This document shows, in pieces, positions 16,455 through 26,435 of a DNA stretch of 64,000 nucleotides. A program made the position numbers and the translations under genes. The DNA comes from Brevibacillus humidisoli. GTDB taxonomy: Bacteria > Bacillota > Bacilli > Brevibacillales > Brevibacillaceae. The stretch's first letter is position 1. The number at the start of each line of letters is the position of its first letter. The stretch spans positions 4,622,001-4,686,000 of the forward strand of contig NZ_CP087263.1 in the NCBI RefSeq assembly GCF_020923435.1, written 5' to 3'. Below the pieces are notes generated by a model. That model searched no databases. It was not told the DNA's origin and saw nothing but the letters and a program-made list of their open reading frames with translations.

Positions 16455-17567
16455 ATGGTCTGGACGATACGGAAAAGGGACATCCCCTTTTTCGCCATGG
16501 GAGCCCAGTTTCTGGGTTCTGGCGGCGGAGGAGATCCGTTTACCATGCAGCATTTGGCCCAGTCGGTGATGAGCGATACGCAGGAGATTGTGATCCGCTC
16601 CTTTCAAGAGCTTTCGATGGAAGAACGGGTCGTAGCGATCGGGACGATGGGCTCATCTGCTGTCTGCGATGAAAAGATGTCGACCGGTGATGAGGGCCTG
16701 GATGTGCTTCAGCGGTACGAAGAGGTGACGGGTCAGACCGTCGATCTGATCGTGACGGAAAATATCGGCGGGGCTAATGCCTTGATCCCTTTTATCGTGG
16801 CCGCTCAACGAAACCTGTCGATCTTGGATGGCGACGGGATGGGGAGGACCTTCCCCGAGATCCACATGACCTCTTTTCATGTGATGGGGGTACAGGGTGC
16901 TCCGCTTGTGATGGTCAATCAACACCGTCGCTTTCACGTCTTGGAGGACGAAGATACGCTGCGTTTGTCCGAACAGGCCAGACAGCAGGTACAGGCGATG
17001 GGAGGGATCGTGTACACGGCATGCTACGGGATGGCCGGCAGAGAAGCGAGAACAGCCACGATTCCCAATACGATGCAGCTGATCTATGAGTTGGGCCGAT
17101 TGTTCTACAACCGGCAGGACCTTGCCAGCTGTCTGGAGCAGATGCACGTCTGCCTGGCCAATTCTGTCTACGGTACGCCCCGTCGCTTGATCCAGGGCAA
17201 GATCCACTCGATCAGGAGATGGTTTGTCAACGGTTCAATTGAGGGAAGGTTCGAGATTCTTGGTACGGAGCAATGGGATGGTCAAATCATTGAAATCCAC
17301 TTTGGCAACGAATATCTTGCAGCCAAGCGAGGAGATCAGTACCTCTGTCTGACACCGGACCTGCTGCTCGTCCTCGACGAAGAAAACCTCTCTCCCTGCC
17401 TGGTCGACAAGCTCCAGGAAGGACTGCCGGTGAGCGTGTTTGCCATTCCCGCCCCCAATCTGCTGCGCACTCGGGACATGCTGCAGCATGTTGGCCCGCG
17501 TGCCATGGGTATTCCCGCCGACTATATGCCGACTGAACTGCTGGCGATGGAGGCGAATGGCGAATGA
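16455..17567 (+). CDS. DUF917 family protein, copy 1
   Basis: The 370-residue protein belongs to the DUF917 family (Pfam PF06032, which as I recall has been linked to thiohydantoin desulfurases). The glycine-rich N-terminal signature FLGSGGGGDPF (about residues 19-29) and a later GDGMGRTFPEIHMTSFHV are visible. It has no signal peptide or membrane helix. The ATG at 16455 follows AAAGGGG; an upstream in-frame ATG lies over the promoter and is rejected. It overlaps the next gene by four bases (ATGA), as a DUF917-HyuA pair. It is the first gene of the sigma-54 operon. The exact reaction is unknown. Confidence 0.87.
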   Translation: MVWTIRKRDIPFFAMGAQFLGSGGGGDPFTMQHLAQSVMSDTQEIVIRSFQELSMEERVVAIGTMGSSAVCDEKMSTGDEGLDVLQRYEEVTGQTVDLIVTENIGGANALIPFIVAAQRNLSILDGDGMGRTFPEIHMTSFHVMGVQGAPLVMVNQHRRFHVLEDEDTLRLSEQARQQVQAMGGIVYTACYGMAGREARTATIPNTMQLIYELGRLFYNRQDLASCLEQMHVCLANSVYGTPRRLIQGKIHSIRRWFVNGSIEGRFEILGTEQWDGQIIEIHFGNEYLAAKRGDQYLCLTPDLLLVLDEENLSPCLVDKLQEGLPVSVFAIPAPNLLRTRDMLQHVGPRAMGIPADYMPTELLAMEANGE

Positions 17568-19117
17568 AACTAGGGATCGATGTAGGCGGAACCAATACCG
17601 ACGCCGTGATCATCTCCAATGAAGGACGGTTGATCGGCGAGGCGAAACAAGCGACGACATTTGACATCCTGACCGGGATTCGCCGTGCTGCCGGTGGGGT
17701 GATCCGGGAGGTCTCCCTTGACCCTCGACACATCCAGGGGATCTTTGTCGGAACCACACATGTGCTCAATGCCTTGTACTACGGAAAAGGTCTTACCGAC
17801 ACCGCCCTGATCCGCATCTGCCCCCATCCATCCAAGATGAGAGCGGGAGAGGGATGGCCTGAGATCCTCAAGAGGCGAATCAAGCTGACAGAACAGGTTG
17901 CCGGTGGGTATGAACTGGACGGGTCCAGGCAAAAAGAGATTGACTTTTTTGAAAAACGGCAAGCTTTGATTACGCGTCTGGCGGAGAGCGGCTGCCGCGC
18001 AGTGGCGATTGTCGGCACCTTTTCACCGCTCTACCAGCAGGAAGAACAGATGCTCGCGGCCATCATCCAGGAGGCTCTGCCCGATCTATCAATCAGTTTG
18101 TCTCACCAGATCGGCAGTATGGGCTACCTGGAGCGGGAAAATGCGACGTTGTTGAATGCGATGCTCTCCAACGTGATGCAAAGCGCGATCAACGGATTGT
18201 CCGGGATGTTTGAGGAACTGGGCTTTCACTGTCCTTATTGGTTCGTACAAAACGACGGTTCCCTGATGTCCCTGGAGATGGCGGCTTCATTCCCGATTCT
18301 GACGATCGGTTCGGGGGTGGCTAACAGCTTGCGAGGAGCATCCTACCTGACCGGTCTGCGGGATTGCGTAGTGGTCGATATGGGAGGCAGTACTACTGAA
18401 GTCGGGCTTGTCACCGGCGGGGAGCCACAAGAGCTGACGCGGGATGTAAACGTGATGGGAATTCGGATGAACGTCCGTCTGCCCAAAGCCACCTCACTGC
18501 CGTTTGGCGGAGAAAGCCGGATCGTTTTTGTGGAGGGGCAACCGACGTTTGAAGCGATGCTGAGTCACCGGCAACAGCAAGAACAGCAGATCGATGAGCG
18601 TGGATGCACCCTGACCGATGTATTTCTGCAGTTGAATCCACTGGCATTTGGCTATCGCTACGAGCGGGATCCTGCCGCAGAACAACTCTCTCGTCGGGAG
18701 ACGGAGCAGGTGGTCAAGCACGCGACTGATCAGCTGCGGCAGACGATCGACCGGGTGCAGCCGGCCAAAGAGAAACTGCCTGTCGTGCTCGTCGGCGGTG
18801 GCAGCCCGCTGCTCGTTGACAGACTATTCAACAAATACGGGGAGACGATTCACCCCGCCGGCTTTCAGATCAGCAATGCCGTGGGTGCGTGCATGGCCCC
18901 GGTCAGCTCGCAAATCGACCGCATCTATTGGCTGAACAATCGGAGCAAGGAAGCGGTGCTGGACGTAGTAAAGCAGGAAGTAATCGAGGAAGTGGAACGA
19001 AGCGGCGGGATCAAAGAGACGATCCGGCTGGTGCAGGTGGAAGAGATTCCGTTTGACTACTATAAGGGCGAAGTGATCCGTTTTCGCCTGAAAGCTGTTG
19101 GGCAGCTGCGTTTGTAA
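17564..19117 (+). CDS. hydantoinase/oxoprolinase A-type protein (short form), copy 1
   Basis: The 517-residue protein has the ASKHA ATP-binding fold of the HyuA/OXP N-terminal and central domains: phosphate loop GIDVGGTNTDAVI at the start, the second loop VDMGGSTTEVGLV near residue 270, and adenosine loop VLVGGGSPLL near residue 408. It is about 165 residues shorter than full-length HyuA (copy 3 in this cluster) and lacks the C-terminal domain. Family members hydrolyse cyclic amides such as hydantoin or 5-oxoproline with ATP. It is fused by a 4-bp overlap to the preceding DUF917 gene. Confidence 0.88.
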   Translation: MKLGIDVGGTNTDAVIISNEGRLIGEAKQATTFDILTGIRRAAGGVIREVSLDPRHIQGIFVGTTHVLNALYYGKGLTDTALIRICPHPSKMRAGEGWPEILKRRIKLTEQVAGGYELDGSRQKEIDFFEKRQALITRLAESGCRAVAIVGTFSPLYQQEEQMLAAIIQEALPDLSISLSHQIGSMGYLERENATLLNAMLSNVMQSAINGLSGMFEELGFHCPYWFVQNDGSLMSLEMAASFPILTIGSGVANSLRGASYLTGLRDCVVVDMGGSTTEVGLVTGGEPQELTRDVNVMGIRMNVRLPKATSLPFGGESRIVFVEGQPTFEAMLSHRQQQEQQIDERGCTLTDVFLQLNPLAFGYRYERDPAAEQLSRRETEQVVKHATDQLRQTIDRVQPAKEKLPVVLVGGGSPLLVDRLFNKYGETIHPAGFQISNAVGACMAPVSSQIDRIYWLNNRSKEAVLDVVKQEVIEEVERSGGIKETIRLVQVEEIPFDYYKGEVIRFRLKAVGQLRL

Positions 19118-19149
19118 CGTCAGACTGCCTGCCATAGGGAGGCATAACC

Positions 19150-20238
19150 GTGCGAAAGATTGAGAAACAGCATGTAGAACACATCGCGTTGGGAGCTGCC
19201 GTGCTGGGCACAGGTGGCGGAGGCGATCCGCATGTCGGGATGTTGATGGCGATGGCGGCCATCGAACAGTATGGACCGATTCGCGTCCTGTCGCCGGAGG
19301 AAGTACCAGATGAGGCGTGGGTTGTCTCAGCCGGCATGATGGGAGCCCCTACCGTCATGATCGAAAAGATTCCCAGTGGGCGGGAGGTCGTCGGGGCGTT
19401 TGAGGCATTGCAGGCCCACAGCGGCAAAACGATTTCTGCGATCTATCCGATCGAGATCGGTGGAGTCAACTCGACCGTTCCGCTTGTGCTGGCTGCGATG
19501 ACCGGGCTGCCGGTCGTCGATATTGACGGGATGGGCAGGGCGTTTCCAGAGGTGCAGATGACCAGCTTTGAACTGGCTGGCCTCTCTTCTGCCCCGATGT
19601 CGATCGCCGATGAGAAGGGCAACACCGTGATCGTGAACGGTGTGGAAAGTGTCTGGAATGAGCGTATCGGCCGGGCGGCGCTGATCAGTATGGGCGGATC
19701 GGTGATGAGTTGCGATTACCTGATGCAGGGCAAGCAGTTAAAGGAGGCTGGCATTCATCATACGCTTACTCTGGCGGAGAGGATCGGCCAAACGATAAAC
19801 AGCCTGCGGCACCAAAACCAGAGTCCGGTCAGAGCGCTTGTCGAGGCGATCGGGGCCACCCTGCTGTTTACCGGCAAGATCAGCAATCTACTGCGCCGTA
19901 CCAGTGAGGGCTTTACCAAGGGAGAAGTGTGGCTGGATGGTGTTGAGGAATGTCAGGGAAATACGTTCCGTCTCTATTTCCAAAATGAATTTTTGGTCGC
20001 CAAACGGGATGATCAAGTAGCAGCGACTACACCTGATCTGATCACCGCGCTCGATCTGGAAACCGGCATTCCGATTACGACGGAAGCCCTGCGGTACGGC
20101 AGCCGGGTGGCTGTGATCGGGATTCCCTGCGATCCCAAGTGGCGAACGGAAAAGGGGATCAAAACAGCCGGACCGCGCTACTTCGGCTATGACATCGACT
20201 ATCGGCCGCTGGCGGAGAGAGGAGGCAAGGATTCGTGA
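19150..20238 (+). CDS. DUF917 family protein, copy 2
   Basis: The 362-residue paralogue of the first gene has the motif LGTGGGGDPHVG near residue 18 and DGMGRAFPEVQMTSFEL near residue 125, with clear similarity to copy 1 throughout. It starts with GTG at 19150 after GGGAGGC. It is paired with the next HyuA-type gene through a 4-bp overlap (GTGA), the same arrangement as pair 1. The duplication of the whole pair suggests the two proteins form a complex and that the copies act on different substrates. Confidence 0.87.
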   Translation: MRKIEKQHVEHIALGAAVLGTGGGGDPHVGMLMAMAAIEQYGPIRVLSPEEVPDEAWVVSAGMMGAPTVMIEKIPSGREVVGAFEALQAHSGKTISAIYPIEIGGVNSTVPLVLAAMTGLPVVDIDGMGRAFPEVQMTSFELAGLSSAPMSIADEKGNTVIVNGVESVWNERIGRAALISMGGSVMSCDYLMQGKQLKEAGIHHTLTLAERIGQTINSLRHQNQSPVRALVEAIGATLLFTGKISNLLRRTSEGFTKGEVWLDGVEECQGNTFRLYFQNEFLVAKRDDQVAATTPDLITALDLETGIPITTEALRYGSRVAVIGIPCDPKWRTEKGIKTAGPRYFGYDIDYRPLAERGGKDS

Positions 20239-21791
20239 ACTATCGGATCGGAATTGACGTAGGGGGCACGCATACGGACGCGGTTATCCTGGACAGACAG
20301 AACCGTCTGCTTGCTGCCACCAAACAGGCTACAACAGAGGATGTGAGCAGCGGAATCGGGCGAGCGATTGCCGCCTGTCTGGAACAAAGCAACATCAATC
20401 CCGCCGCCATTACCCACGCCATGCTGGGTACCACGCACTGCACCAACGCGATCGTGGAGCGGCGTCACCTGTCCAAGGTAGGGGTGGTGCGGATCGGCGC
20501 CCCTGCTACATTGGCGATTCCCCCCTATACGGGTTGGCCGGACGATCTGCGGGAAGCCGTGTATGTCAGCAGCCATATGATACCTGGCGGACACGAATTC
20601 GATGGGCGCCGCATCGCGCCACTTGACGAAACAGAACTGCGCCGGATCGCTCGCGAGTGGAAGGGGAAAGTGGCATCCGTTGCCATCACTTCGGTCTACT
20701 CACCGGTCGATCAATTGGACGAGCAGCGGGCACGTCAGATTATCTGCGAGGAGTTGGGGGAGGAGATCGCCTATTCCCTCTCTCATGAGATCGGCAGCAT
20801 CGGCTTGATCGAGCGGGAGAACGCAACGATTTTGAACGCGGCACTGGTCGACGTAGCTCGCAAGATGGTCAATGGGTTTCGCCAGTCGCTGGTGGAAAAC
20901 GGCATTGAGCACGCTCGCATCTTTCTCTCGCAAAACGACGGCACACTGATGACGGCAGACTACGCGCTGCGTTTTCCCGTGCTGACCATCGCATCCGGTC
21001 CGACCAACAGCATCCGTGGCGCCGCCTATCTCACCGGGTTGAAGGATGCGCTGGTGCTGGACGTAGGCGGAACCACCACCGATATCGGGGTACTCGTCCA
21101 GGGTTTCCCACGGGAGTCCTCGCTGGTTGCTCAGATCGGCGGAGTCCGTACCAACTTTCGGATGCCCGACCTGCTCTCATTCGGCCTTGGCGGAGGAACC
21201 AGGATCAGGGGCTTGGGCGAGGAACTGACGATCGGTCCGGACAGTGTCGGATACCAACTGCCGGAAAAGGCGCTGATCTTCGGCGGGCAGGAGGTAACCG
21301 CTACCGATATCGCCGTGGCCAGCGGCCAGGCGGAGTTGGGTGATCGCCAGTGTGTGGCCCATCTTCCAGCCGATCAGATTCGCGCCGCTTACCGCATGAT
21401 GATAGAGATGGTGGAGGAAGCGGTTGACAAAATGAAGACATCTGCCGATCCGGTTCCCGCGATTCTGGTCGGGGGCGGCAGTATCATTTTGCCGGACAAG
21501 CTGGCAGGGATATCCGGCGTGATTCGTCCCGAGAACTTTGCTGTAGCCAATGCGATTGGCGTCACGATCGCTCAGGTAAGCGGACAGATTGAAAAAATAT
21601 ACGCGATGACGGAGTGGAAGCGGGAGGAGGCGCTGCAGGATGCCAGAGAGTTGGCCGCAGAAGAGGCGGTTGCGGCAGGAGCTGACCCGGAAACGGTGCA
21701 GATCGTCGACATCGAGGAAGTTCCGCTTGCCTACCTGCCCGGCAATGCCGTCCGCATCCGGATCAAAGCTGTTGGTCACCTATTCACATAG
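20235..21791 (+). CDS. hydantoinase/oxoprolinase A-type protein (short form), copy 2
   Basis: The 518-residue protein is a paralogue of copy 1 with the ATP-binding loops GIDVGGTHTDAVI, LDVGGTTTDIGVL (near residue 275) and ILVGGGSIIL. Like copy 1 it lacks the roughly 165-residue C-terminal extension of full-length HyuA. A GTG start at 20235 overlaps the DUF917 copy 2 stop. The next gene, an ABC binding protein, starts 40 bp later. Confidence 0.88.
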   Translation: MNYRIGIDVGGTHTDAVILDRQNRLLAATKQATTEDVSSGIGRAIAACLEQSNINPAAITHAMLGTTHCTNAIVERRHLSKVGVVRIGAPATLAIPPYTGWPDDLREAVYVSSHMIPGGHEFDGRRIAPLDETELRRIAREWKGKVASVAITSVYSPVDQLDEQRARQIICEELGEEIAYSLSHEIGSIGLIERENATILNAALVDVARKMVNGFRQSLVENGIEHARIFLSQNDGTLMTADYALRFPVLTIASGPTNSIRGAAYLTGLKDALVLDVGGTTTDIGVLVQGFPRESSLVAQIGGVRTNFRMPDLLSFGLGGGTRIRGLGEELTIGPDSVGYQLPEKALIFGGQEVTATDIAVASGQAELGDRQCVAHLPADQIRAAYRMMIEMVEEAVDKMKTSADPVPAILVGGGSIILPDKLAGISGVIRPENFAVANAIGVTIAQVSGQIEKIYAMTEWKREEALQDARELAAEEAVAAGADPETVQIVDIEEVPLAYLPGNAVRIRIKAVGHLFT

Positions 21792-21831
21792 AGAAAGAGG
21801 CCAAAATCAAACAGAAAAGGGGAGTAATCGA

Positions 21832-23460
21832 ATGAAAAAGGTAGCGAAGAAAGGCCTGTTCAGGACAGGTCTTATCCTTGGATTGATTGCCGCACTTGCC
21901 GCTTGCAGCAGTCCGTCGGCAGAACAGCCGAAAAATGGACAGGGATCAACAGAGCAACCGGCAGGAGAAGCAGCCAGCGGCGAGCCTAATGGAGGTATTG
22001 CCGTTTACGGGTACCATGACGACGTGATGACGTTTTGGGACCCCAGCGACAGCTACTCCAACGAGATTGTAGCGATGAACAACATGTATGAAACCCTGCT
22101 TCGCTACAACCCAAAAGATCAGTCGTTCGACAAGGTATTGGCCGAAGAGTACAAAGTAACTGACGACGGTCTAACCTGGACTTTCGACCTGCGCGACAAC
22201 GTGAAGTTCCATACCGGTGCGCCGATGACAGCGGAAAGTGTGAAGAAATCGATTGAACGCACGATTACCAGAGGAAAAGGCGCTGCGTTTATCTGGGACG
22301 CGCTGGATACCATCAATGTCGTCGATGAGGATACGGTTGAATTCAAACTGAAGTATGCCGCTCCGCTCGATACGATCGTATCGTCCGGCTACGCTGCGTT
22401 TATCTTTGATGTCGATGCGTTGGAGAAAAACGGAGAAGAGTGGATCAACCAGGGGCACGACGTGGGAACCGGCCCGTATACCGTCCAGAAATGGAGCAAA
22501 GGCAGCGACTTGATCCTCACCTACTTCCCAGACTACTGGCAGGGCTGGAAAGCAAATCAGTTCCAAAAAGTGGTCTTTAAGACGATCCCGGAAGCCAATA
22601 CCCGTCAGCAGATGCTGGAGGCTGGTGATATGGACTTTACGGACCAGATGCCGATTGAGATGGTTCAGGCGATGCGCGACAAGCCGGGAATCGCAGTAAC
22701 CGAGACAGACAGCTTCCAGCAGTTGGTGATGCAGCTGAACACGGCAAAAGCACCGTTTGACAATCCGAAAGTGCGCCAGGCACTGGCTTATGCGATTCCG
22801 TACGATCAGATTGTAAACGACATCTTGTCTGGTACTGGAAGTCAGTCTCACGGCAGTATCCCCAACGGTTTGTGGGGGCATGACGCTTCCTTGAAGCAGT
22901 ACAGCTACGATTTGGACAAGGCGAAAGCACTGCTGCAGGAAGCGGGTGTCTTCGGCGGCAAGCTGACGCTGACGTATGTGTCGGGGGATGAGTTTGAACG
23001 ACGCATCGCCGAACTGCTCAAAGTGGAACTGGCCAAACTGGGCTTCGATCTGGAAGTGAAAGGGATGTTGTGGGAAGCGCAGTGGGATATGGCCAAAGCG
23101 CAGGACCCGACCAAACGTCAGGACATCTTGTTGATGTACTGGTGGGCGGATTATGCCGATCCGTACAGCTTCTTGAAAAACCTGTACGCCTCTGAGGATG
23201 AAATCGTCTTTAACCTGGCGTACTACAAAAACCCAGAGTATGACGAGCTGGTAGAAGTGGCCAAGCAAGTATCTGGTGTAGACCGCCAAAAGGCGATCGA
23301 CTTGTACAAGCAAGCTCAGGAAATCTTGATCGAAGATGTTCCCGGCATCTCTCTCTACGATGTCAAGTACGTGCGTGTGCTGCGAGATAACTTCAAAGGA
23401 TACGTCGACAACCCTGCTTATCCAAGCGTCGTGTTCTTCTACGATACCCATCGAGAATAG
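21832..23460 (+). CDS. family 5 peptide/nickel-type ABC binding lipoprotein
   Basis: The 542-residue lipoprotein has a signal peptide ending in the lipobox LAAC (Cys25), a Gly/Glu-rich linker and a full SBP-bac-5 domain with the family signature around LTWTFDLRDNVKFHTGAPMTAESV. It is anchored outside the membrane and delivers ligand to the DppBCDF importer encoded next. The ATG at 21832 follows AAAAGGGGAG; the longer in-frame upstream extension lies inside the preceding gene and is rejected. Family ligands are oligopeptides, opines, glutathione or similar; embedded among hydantoinase genes, a cyclic or N-substituted amide or peptide is plausible. Confidence 0.93.
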   Translation: MKKVAKKGLFRTGLILGLIAALAACSSPSAEQPKNGQGSTEQPAGEAASGEPNGGIAVYGYHDDVMTFWDPSDSYSNEIVAMNNMYETLLRYNPKDQSFDKVLAEEYKVTDDGLTWTFDLRDNVKFHTGAPMTAESVKKSIERTITRGKGAAFIWDALDTINVVDEDTVEFKLKYAAPLDTIVSSGYAAFIFDVDALEKNGEEWINQGHDVGTGPYTVQKWSKGSDLILTYFPDYWQGWKANQFQKVVFKTIPEANTRQQMLEAGDMDFTDQMPIEMVQAMRDKPGIAVTETDSFQQLVMQLNTAKAPFDNPKVRQALAYAIPYDQIVNDILSGTGSQSHGSIPNGLWGHDASLKQYSYDLDKAKALLQEAGVFGGKLTLTYVSGDEFERRIAELLKVELAKLGFDLEVKGMLWEAQWDMAKAQDPTKRQDILLMYWWADYADPYSFLKNLYASEDEIVFNLAYYKNPEYDELVEVAKQVSGVDRQKAIDLYKQAQEILIEDVPGISLYDVKYVRVLRDNFKGYVDNPAYPSVVFFYDTHRE

Positions 23461-23472
23461 GTGTGATGCCGA

Positions 23473-24498
23473 ATGCTTCGCTTCATCGTACGCAGGCTCC
23501 TGCTAGGACTGATCGTCCTGGCAGGAGTCTCCATGATCACGTTTTTTATCGCTCGCGTCATACCGTCCGAACCGGCTGCCAGGTGGGTAGGGGCCCATGC
23601 GACTGCGGAACAGATCGCGGCGGCGAGAGTAGAACTGGGGCTGGATCAGCCGCTATATATCCAATACATCGATTATATGCAGGGACTCGTCACCGGGGAT
23701 TGGGGTCAATCGATTCGTACCCACCAGCCGGTGTTGGACGAACTGCTTACCTTTTTGCCGTCCAGTCTGGAGCTGATCTTTGCCGGGATGCTGATTGCCA
23801 TCCTGCTGGGGATTCCGTTAGGGGTGATATCGGCGATCAGGAAGGAATCCTGGATTGATCATCTAAGCCGCGGTTTCAGCATCGGCGGAGTCTCCATCCC
23901 TACCTTTTGGCTGGCCTTGATTTTACAGCTTCTCTTTTTTCAAGCACTGGGAATCCTGCCGCTTGGCGAACGGGTCAGCACAGAAGTGTCGCTGTTAAAT
24001 CCGATAGAGGAGCAAACCGGTTTTTACCTGCTTGACGCCCTGCTGCAGGGAAATACGGTGTTTTTCACCGACGCGCTGCTCCATCTCATCCTGCCGGCGA
24101 TCACGATGGCCGCTTATCCACTCGGCTTGATCACCCGGATGATCCGCTCCTCGATGGTGGAAGTGATGGGCGAAGAGTATATGCGCGTCCACCAGGCCTA
24201 CGGCATTCCTCGGCGCAAACGAATCTATCTGTATGCCCTGAAGAACGCGCTGGCACCGACGGTTACCTCGCTTGGCCTGACGTTTGCCTATGCGCTCACG
24301 ACCACGTTTTTGATCGAAGCGGTATTTAGTTGGCCGGGACTGGGCATGTATGCGTCCCAAGCGATTCTCTCTTCTGATTACCCGGCGATCATGGGCATTA
24401 CGATGCTGGTCACAGCATCTTACATCCTGGTCAATCTGCTCGTTGACATTGTCGTCGTCCTGCTCGATCCGCGCATCAAACTGGGCGAGGCAGCATAA
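23473..24498 (+). CDS. dppB: ABC importer permease, DppB type
   Basis: The 341-residue integral membrane protein has the DppB/OppB layout: an N-terminal helix (RRLLLGLIVLAGVSMITFFI), the large extracytoplasmic segment with the ELGLDQPLYIQYIDYMQGLVTGDWG motif, and the EAA coupling loop EYMRVHQAYGIPRRKRIY near residue 236. It starts 12 bp after the binding protein gene and is followed by DppC. The dpp symbol describes the subfamily, not a proven dipeptide substrate. Confidence 0.94.
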   Translation: MLRFIVRRLLLGLIVLAGVSMITFFIARVIPSEPAARWVGAHATAEQIAAARVELGLDQPLYIQYIDYMQGLVTGDWGQSIRTHQPVLDELLTFLPSSLELIFAGMLIAILLGIPLGVISAIRKESWIDHLSRGFSIGGVSIPTFWLALILQLLFFQALGILPLGERVSTEVSLLNPIEEQTGFYLLDALLQGNTVFFTDALLHLILPAITMAAYPLGLITRMIRSSMVEVMGEEYMRVHQAYGIPRRKRIYLYALKNALAPTVTSLGLTFAYALTTTFLIEAVFSWPGLGMYASQAILSSDYPAIMGITMLVTASYILVNLLVDIVVVLLDPRIKLGEAA

Positions 24499-24512
24499 GG
24501 GGGCGTTTTCAA

Positions 24513-25430
24513 GTGAATTCAACCAAACCAACCACTTCGCTTCCTCCTGCCGAGACGTCTTCTCCCGTCCAGCATGCGAGGAAGCTGGCACAAGAGTTCG
24601 GCTATTTTCTCTGGACCAACAAACTGGCGCTGGTAGGCTTTATCGTCATTGTGATCCTGCTGATCATCGCGTTGTTTGCACCGTTGATCGCGCCGTATCC
24701 CGAAGATATCTATGACGAAGTCCATCTGGAAAACAAGTTTTTGCCGCCGTCTGCGGATCACTGGTTTGGCACCGATGAGATGGGACGGGATATTTTTTCG
24801 AGGGTGGTGTACGGAACCCGCATCTCGTTTGAGATTGGCTTGACGGCGATTGCCTTGTCGCTGGTGATCGGCGTTCCTCTGGGGCTGATCGCCGGCTACT
24901 TCGGCCGCTGGGTCGATGAAGTGATCATGCGGGTGTGCGACATCTTTCTCAGCTTTCCGCCGCTGCTGTTGGCGATTGCGATCGTGGCGCTGCTCGGCCC
25001 CTCCATTACCAACATGATGATTGCGATCTCACTCTCCTGGTGGCCGTGGTATACCCGTCTCATCCGCAGTCAGGCGGTTTCGATCAAGGAACGGGGATTC
25101 GTGGAGGCAGCGAAAACAATTGGCGTCTCATCGCCGCGGATCATCGCCCGTCACGTTTTGCCCAACAGCCTGTCCCCTGTGATCGTGCAGGCATCGATGG
25201 ACTTCGGTTCGATCATCCTCACCGCTGCATCGCTCAGCTTCCTGGGCTTGGGCGCCCAGGCCCCGACACCAGAGTGGGGCTTGATGATCAGCATTGGACG
25301 CAACTTTTTCATGACCAGTTGGTGGTACATCACCTTCCCCGGCTTGTTTATCCTGTTGACAGTGATGGCGTTCAACTTCCTCGGCGACGGCTTGCGGGAC
25401 TATCTCGATCCGAAGACGAGAGATCGCTAA
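24513..25430 (+). CDS. dppC: ABC importer permease, DppC type
   Basis: The 305-residue permease pairs with DppB. The N-terminal cytosolic tail is followed by the first membrane helix (LVGFIVIVILLIIALFAPLI), the GTDEMGRDIFSRVVYGTRIS motif and the EAA loop EAAKTIGVSSPRIIARHVLPN. The GTG at 24513 has an AAGGGGGCG sequence upstream. Its length is normal for DppC/OppC. Confidence 0.94.
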   Translation: MNSTKPTTSLPPAETSSPVQHARKLAQEFGYFLWTNKLALVGFIVIVILLIIALFAPLIAPYPEDIYDEVHLENKFLPPSADHWFGTDEMGRDIFSRVVYGTRISFEIGLTAIALSLVIGVPLGLIAGYFGRWVDEVIMRVCDIFLSFPPLLLAIAIVALLGPSITNMMIAISLSWWPWYTRLIRSQAVSIKERGFVEAAKTIGVSSPRIIARHVLPNSLSPVIVQASMDFGSIILTAASLSFLGLGAQAPTPEWGLMISIGRNFFMTSWWYITFPGLFILLTVMAFNFLGDGLRDYLDPKTRDR

Positions 25431-25446
25431 AGAGAGAGGTGACACG

Positions 25447-26424
25447 ATGAATGAATTGCTGAAACTGGAACAGGTAGCTGTTCAGATCAAGACACGTCAC
25501 CAGGAGATCACGGCACTTGACCTGGATCACCTCTCGCTTCGTCAGGGGGAGATGCTGGCGCTGGTCGGGGAGACCGGTTCCGGCAAGTCGATGACGGCTG
25601 CTTCCATCATGCAGCTTTTTCCCACCCATAAGGCCCGTATCGTTCGCGGCCGGATTCTGTTTGATGGAAAAAACCTGCTAGACTGCTCCCCGATGGAGCT
25701 GGATGAAATCCGCGGCCGCAAGATGACGATGATCTTTCAGGACCCGATGACCTCGCTCAATCCGGTCTTTCGGATTGGCGATCCGATGATCGAGGTGATC
25801 CGCAAGCACACGGGCCTGTCGGCCAAGGAAGCCAGGCGACGGGCGGCAGAAGCGCTGCAATTCGTCGGACTGCCAGATCCGGTTCAACTGCTGCGTCGCT
25901 ATCCGCACGAACTGAGCGGAGGTCAGCGGCAGCGGGTGATGATTGCCATGGCGATGGTCTGTGAGCCGAAGCTGCTGATCGCCGACGAACCGACGACGGC
26001 GCTTGACGTGACGATTCAGTCACAGATTCTCTACCTGGTGAACAAGCTAAAAGAAGAACAAGGTACGTCTGTTTTGTTTATCACCCACAACCTCGGCGTG
26101 GTATCCAAGATGGCTGACCGAATTGCTGTGATGTACGCCGGCAGCATCGTCGAAACCGGTCGCACGCGGGATGTGTTTCGCTCACCGCGCCATCCTTATA
26201 CACGGATGCTGTTGGACGCGATTCCGAGGATGCAGGAACAGCGGGACAGGCTGCCGGTGATCGGAGGACGAGTGGCCAGTCCTGCCGAGATGCAGACAGG
26301 CTGTCGTTTTGCCAATCGTTGTCCGTACGCGAGCGAGCAATGCCACCTCCAGAGACCACCGTTGGAGCAAATCGGAGAAGAGCACGAGGCGGCATGTTTT
26401 CATCCGCTGGAAGAAGTGAGGTGA
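25447..26424 (+). CDS. dppD: ABC importer ATPase, DppD type
   Basis: The 325-residue ATPase has Walker A GETGSGKS (about residues 40-47), signature LSGGQRQRV, Walker B LLIADEPTTALD and the C-terminal Cys-rich peptide-transporter extension (GCRFANRCPYASEQC) known from OppD/DppD, which can bind an iron-sulfur cluster. It starts 16 bp after dppC following AGAGAGGTG. It overlaps or nearly touches the dppF gene. Confidence 0.95.
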   Translation: MNELLKLEQVAVQIKTRHQEITALDLDHLSLRQGEMLALVGETGSGKSMTAASIMQLFPTHKARIVRGRILFDGKNLLDCSPMELDEIRGRKMTMIFQDPMTSLNPVFRIGDPMIEVIRKHTGLSAKEARRRAAEALQFVGLPDPVQLLRRYPHELSGGQRQRVMIAMAMVCEPKLLIADEPTTALDVTIQSQILYLVNKLKEEQGTSVLFITHNLGVVSKMADRIAVMYAGSIVETGRTRDVFRSPRHPYTRMLLDAIPRMQEQRDRLPVIGGRVASPAEMQTGCRFANRCPYASEQCHLQRPPLEQIGEEHEAACFHPLEEVR

Positions 26425-26435
26425 ACAATATCGAG

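Noticed and set aside
22171-23451. 426-codon open frame antisense to the ABC binding lipoprotein
   Set aside because: Shadow of the dppA-type gene; composition is not protein-like and there is no start signal.
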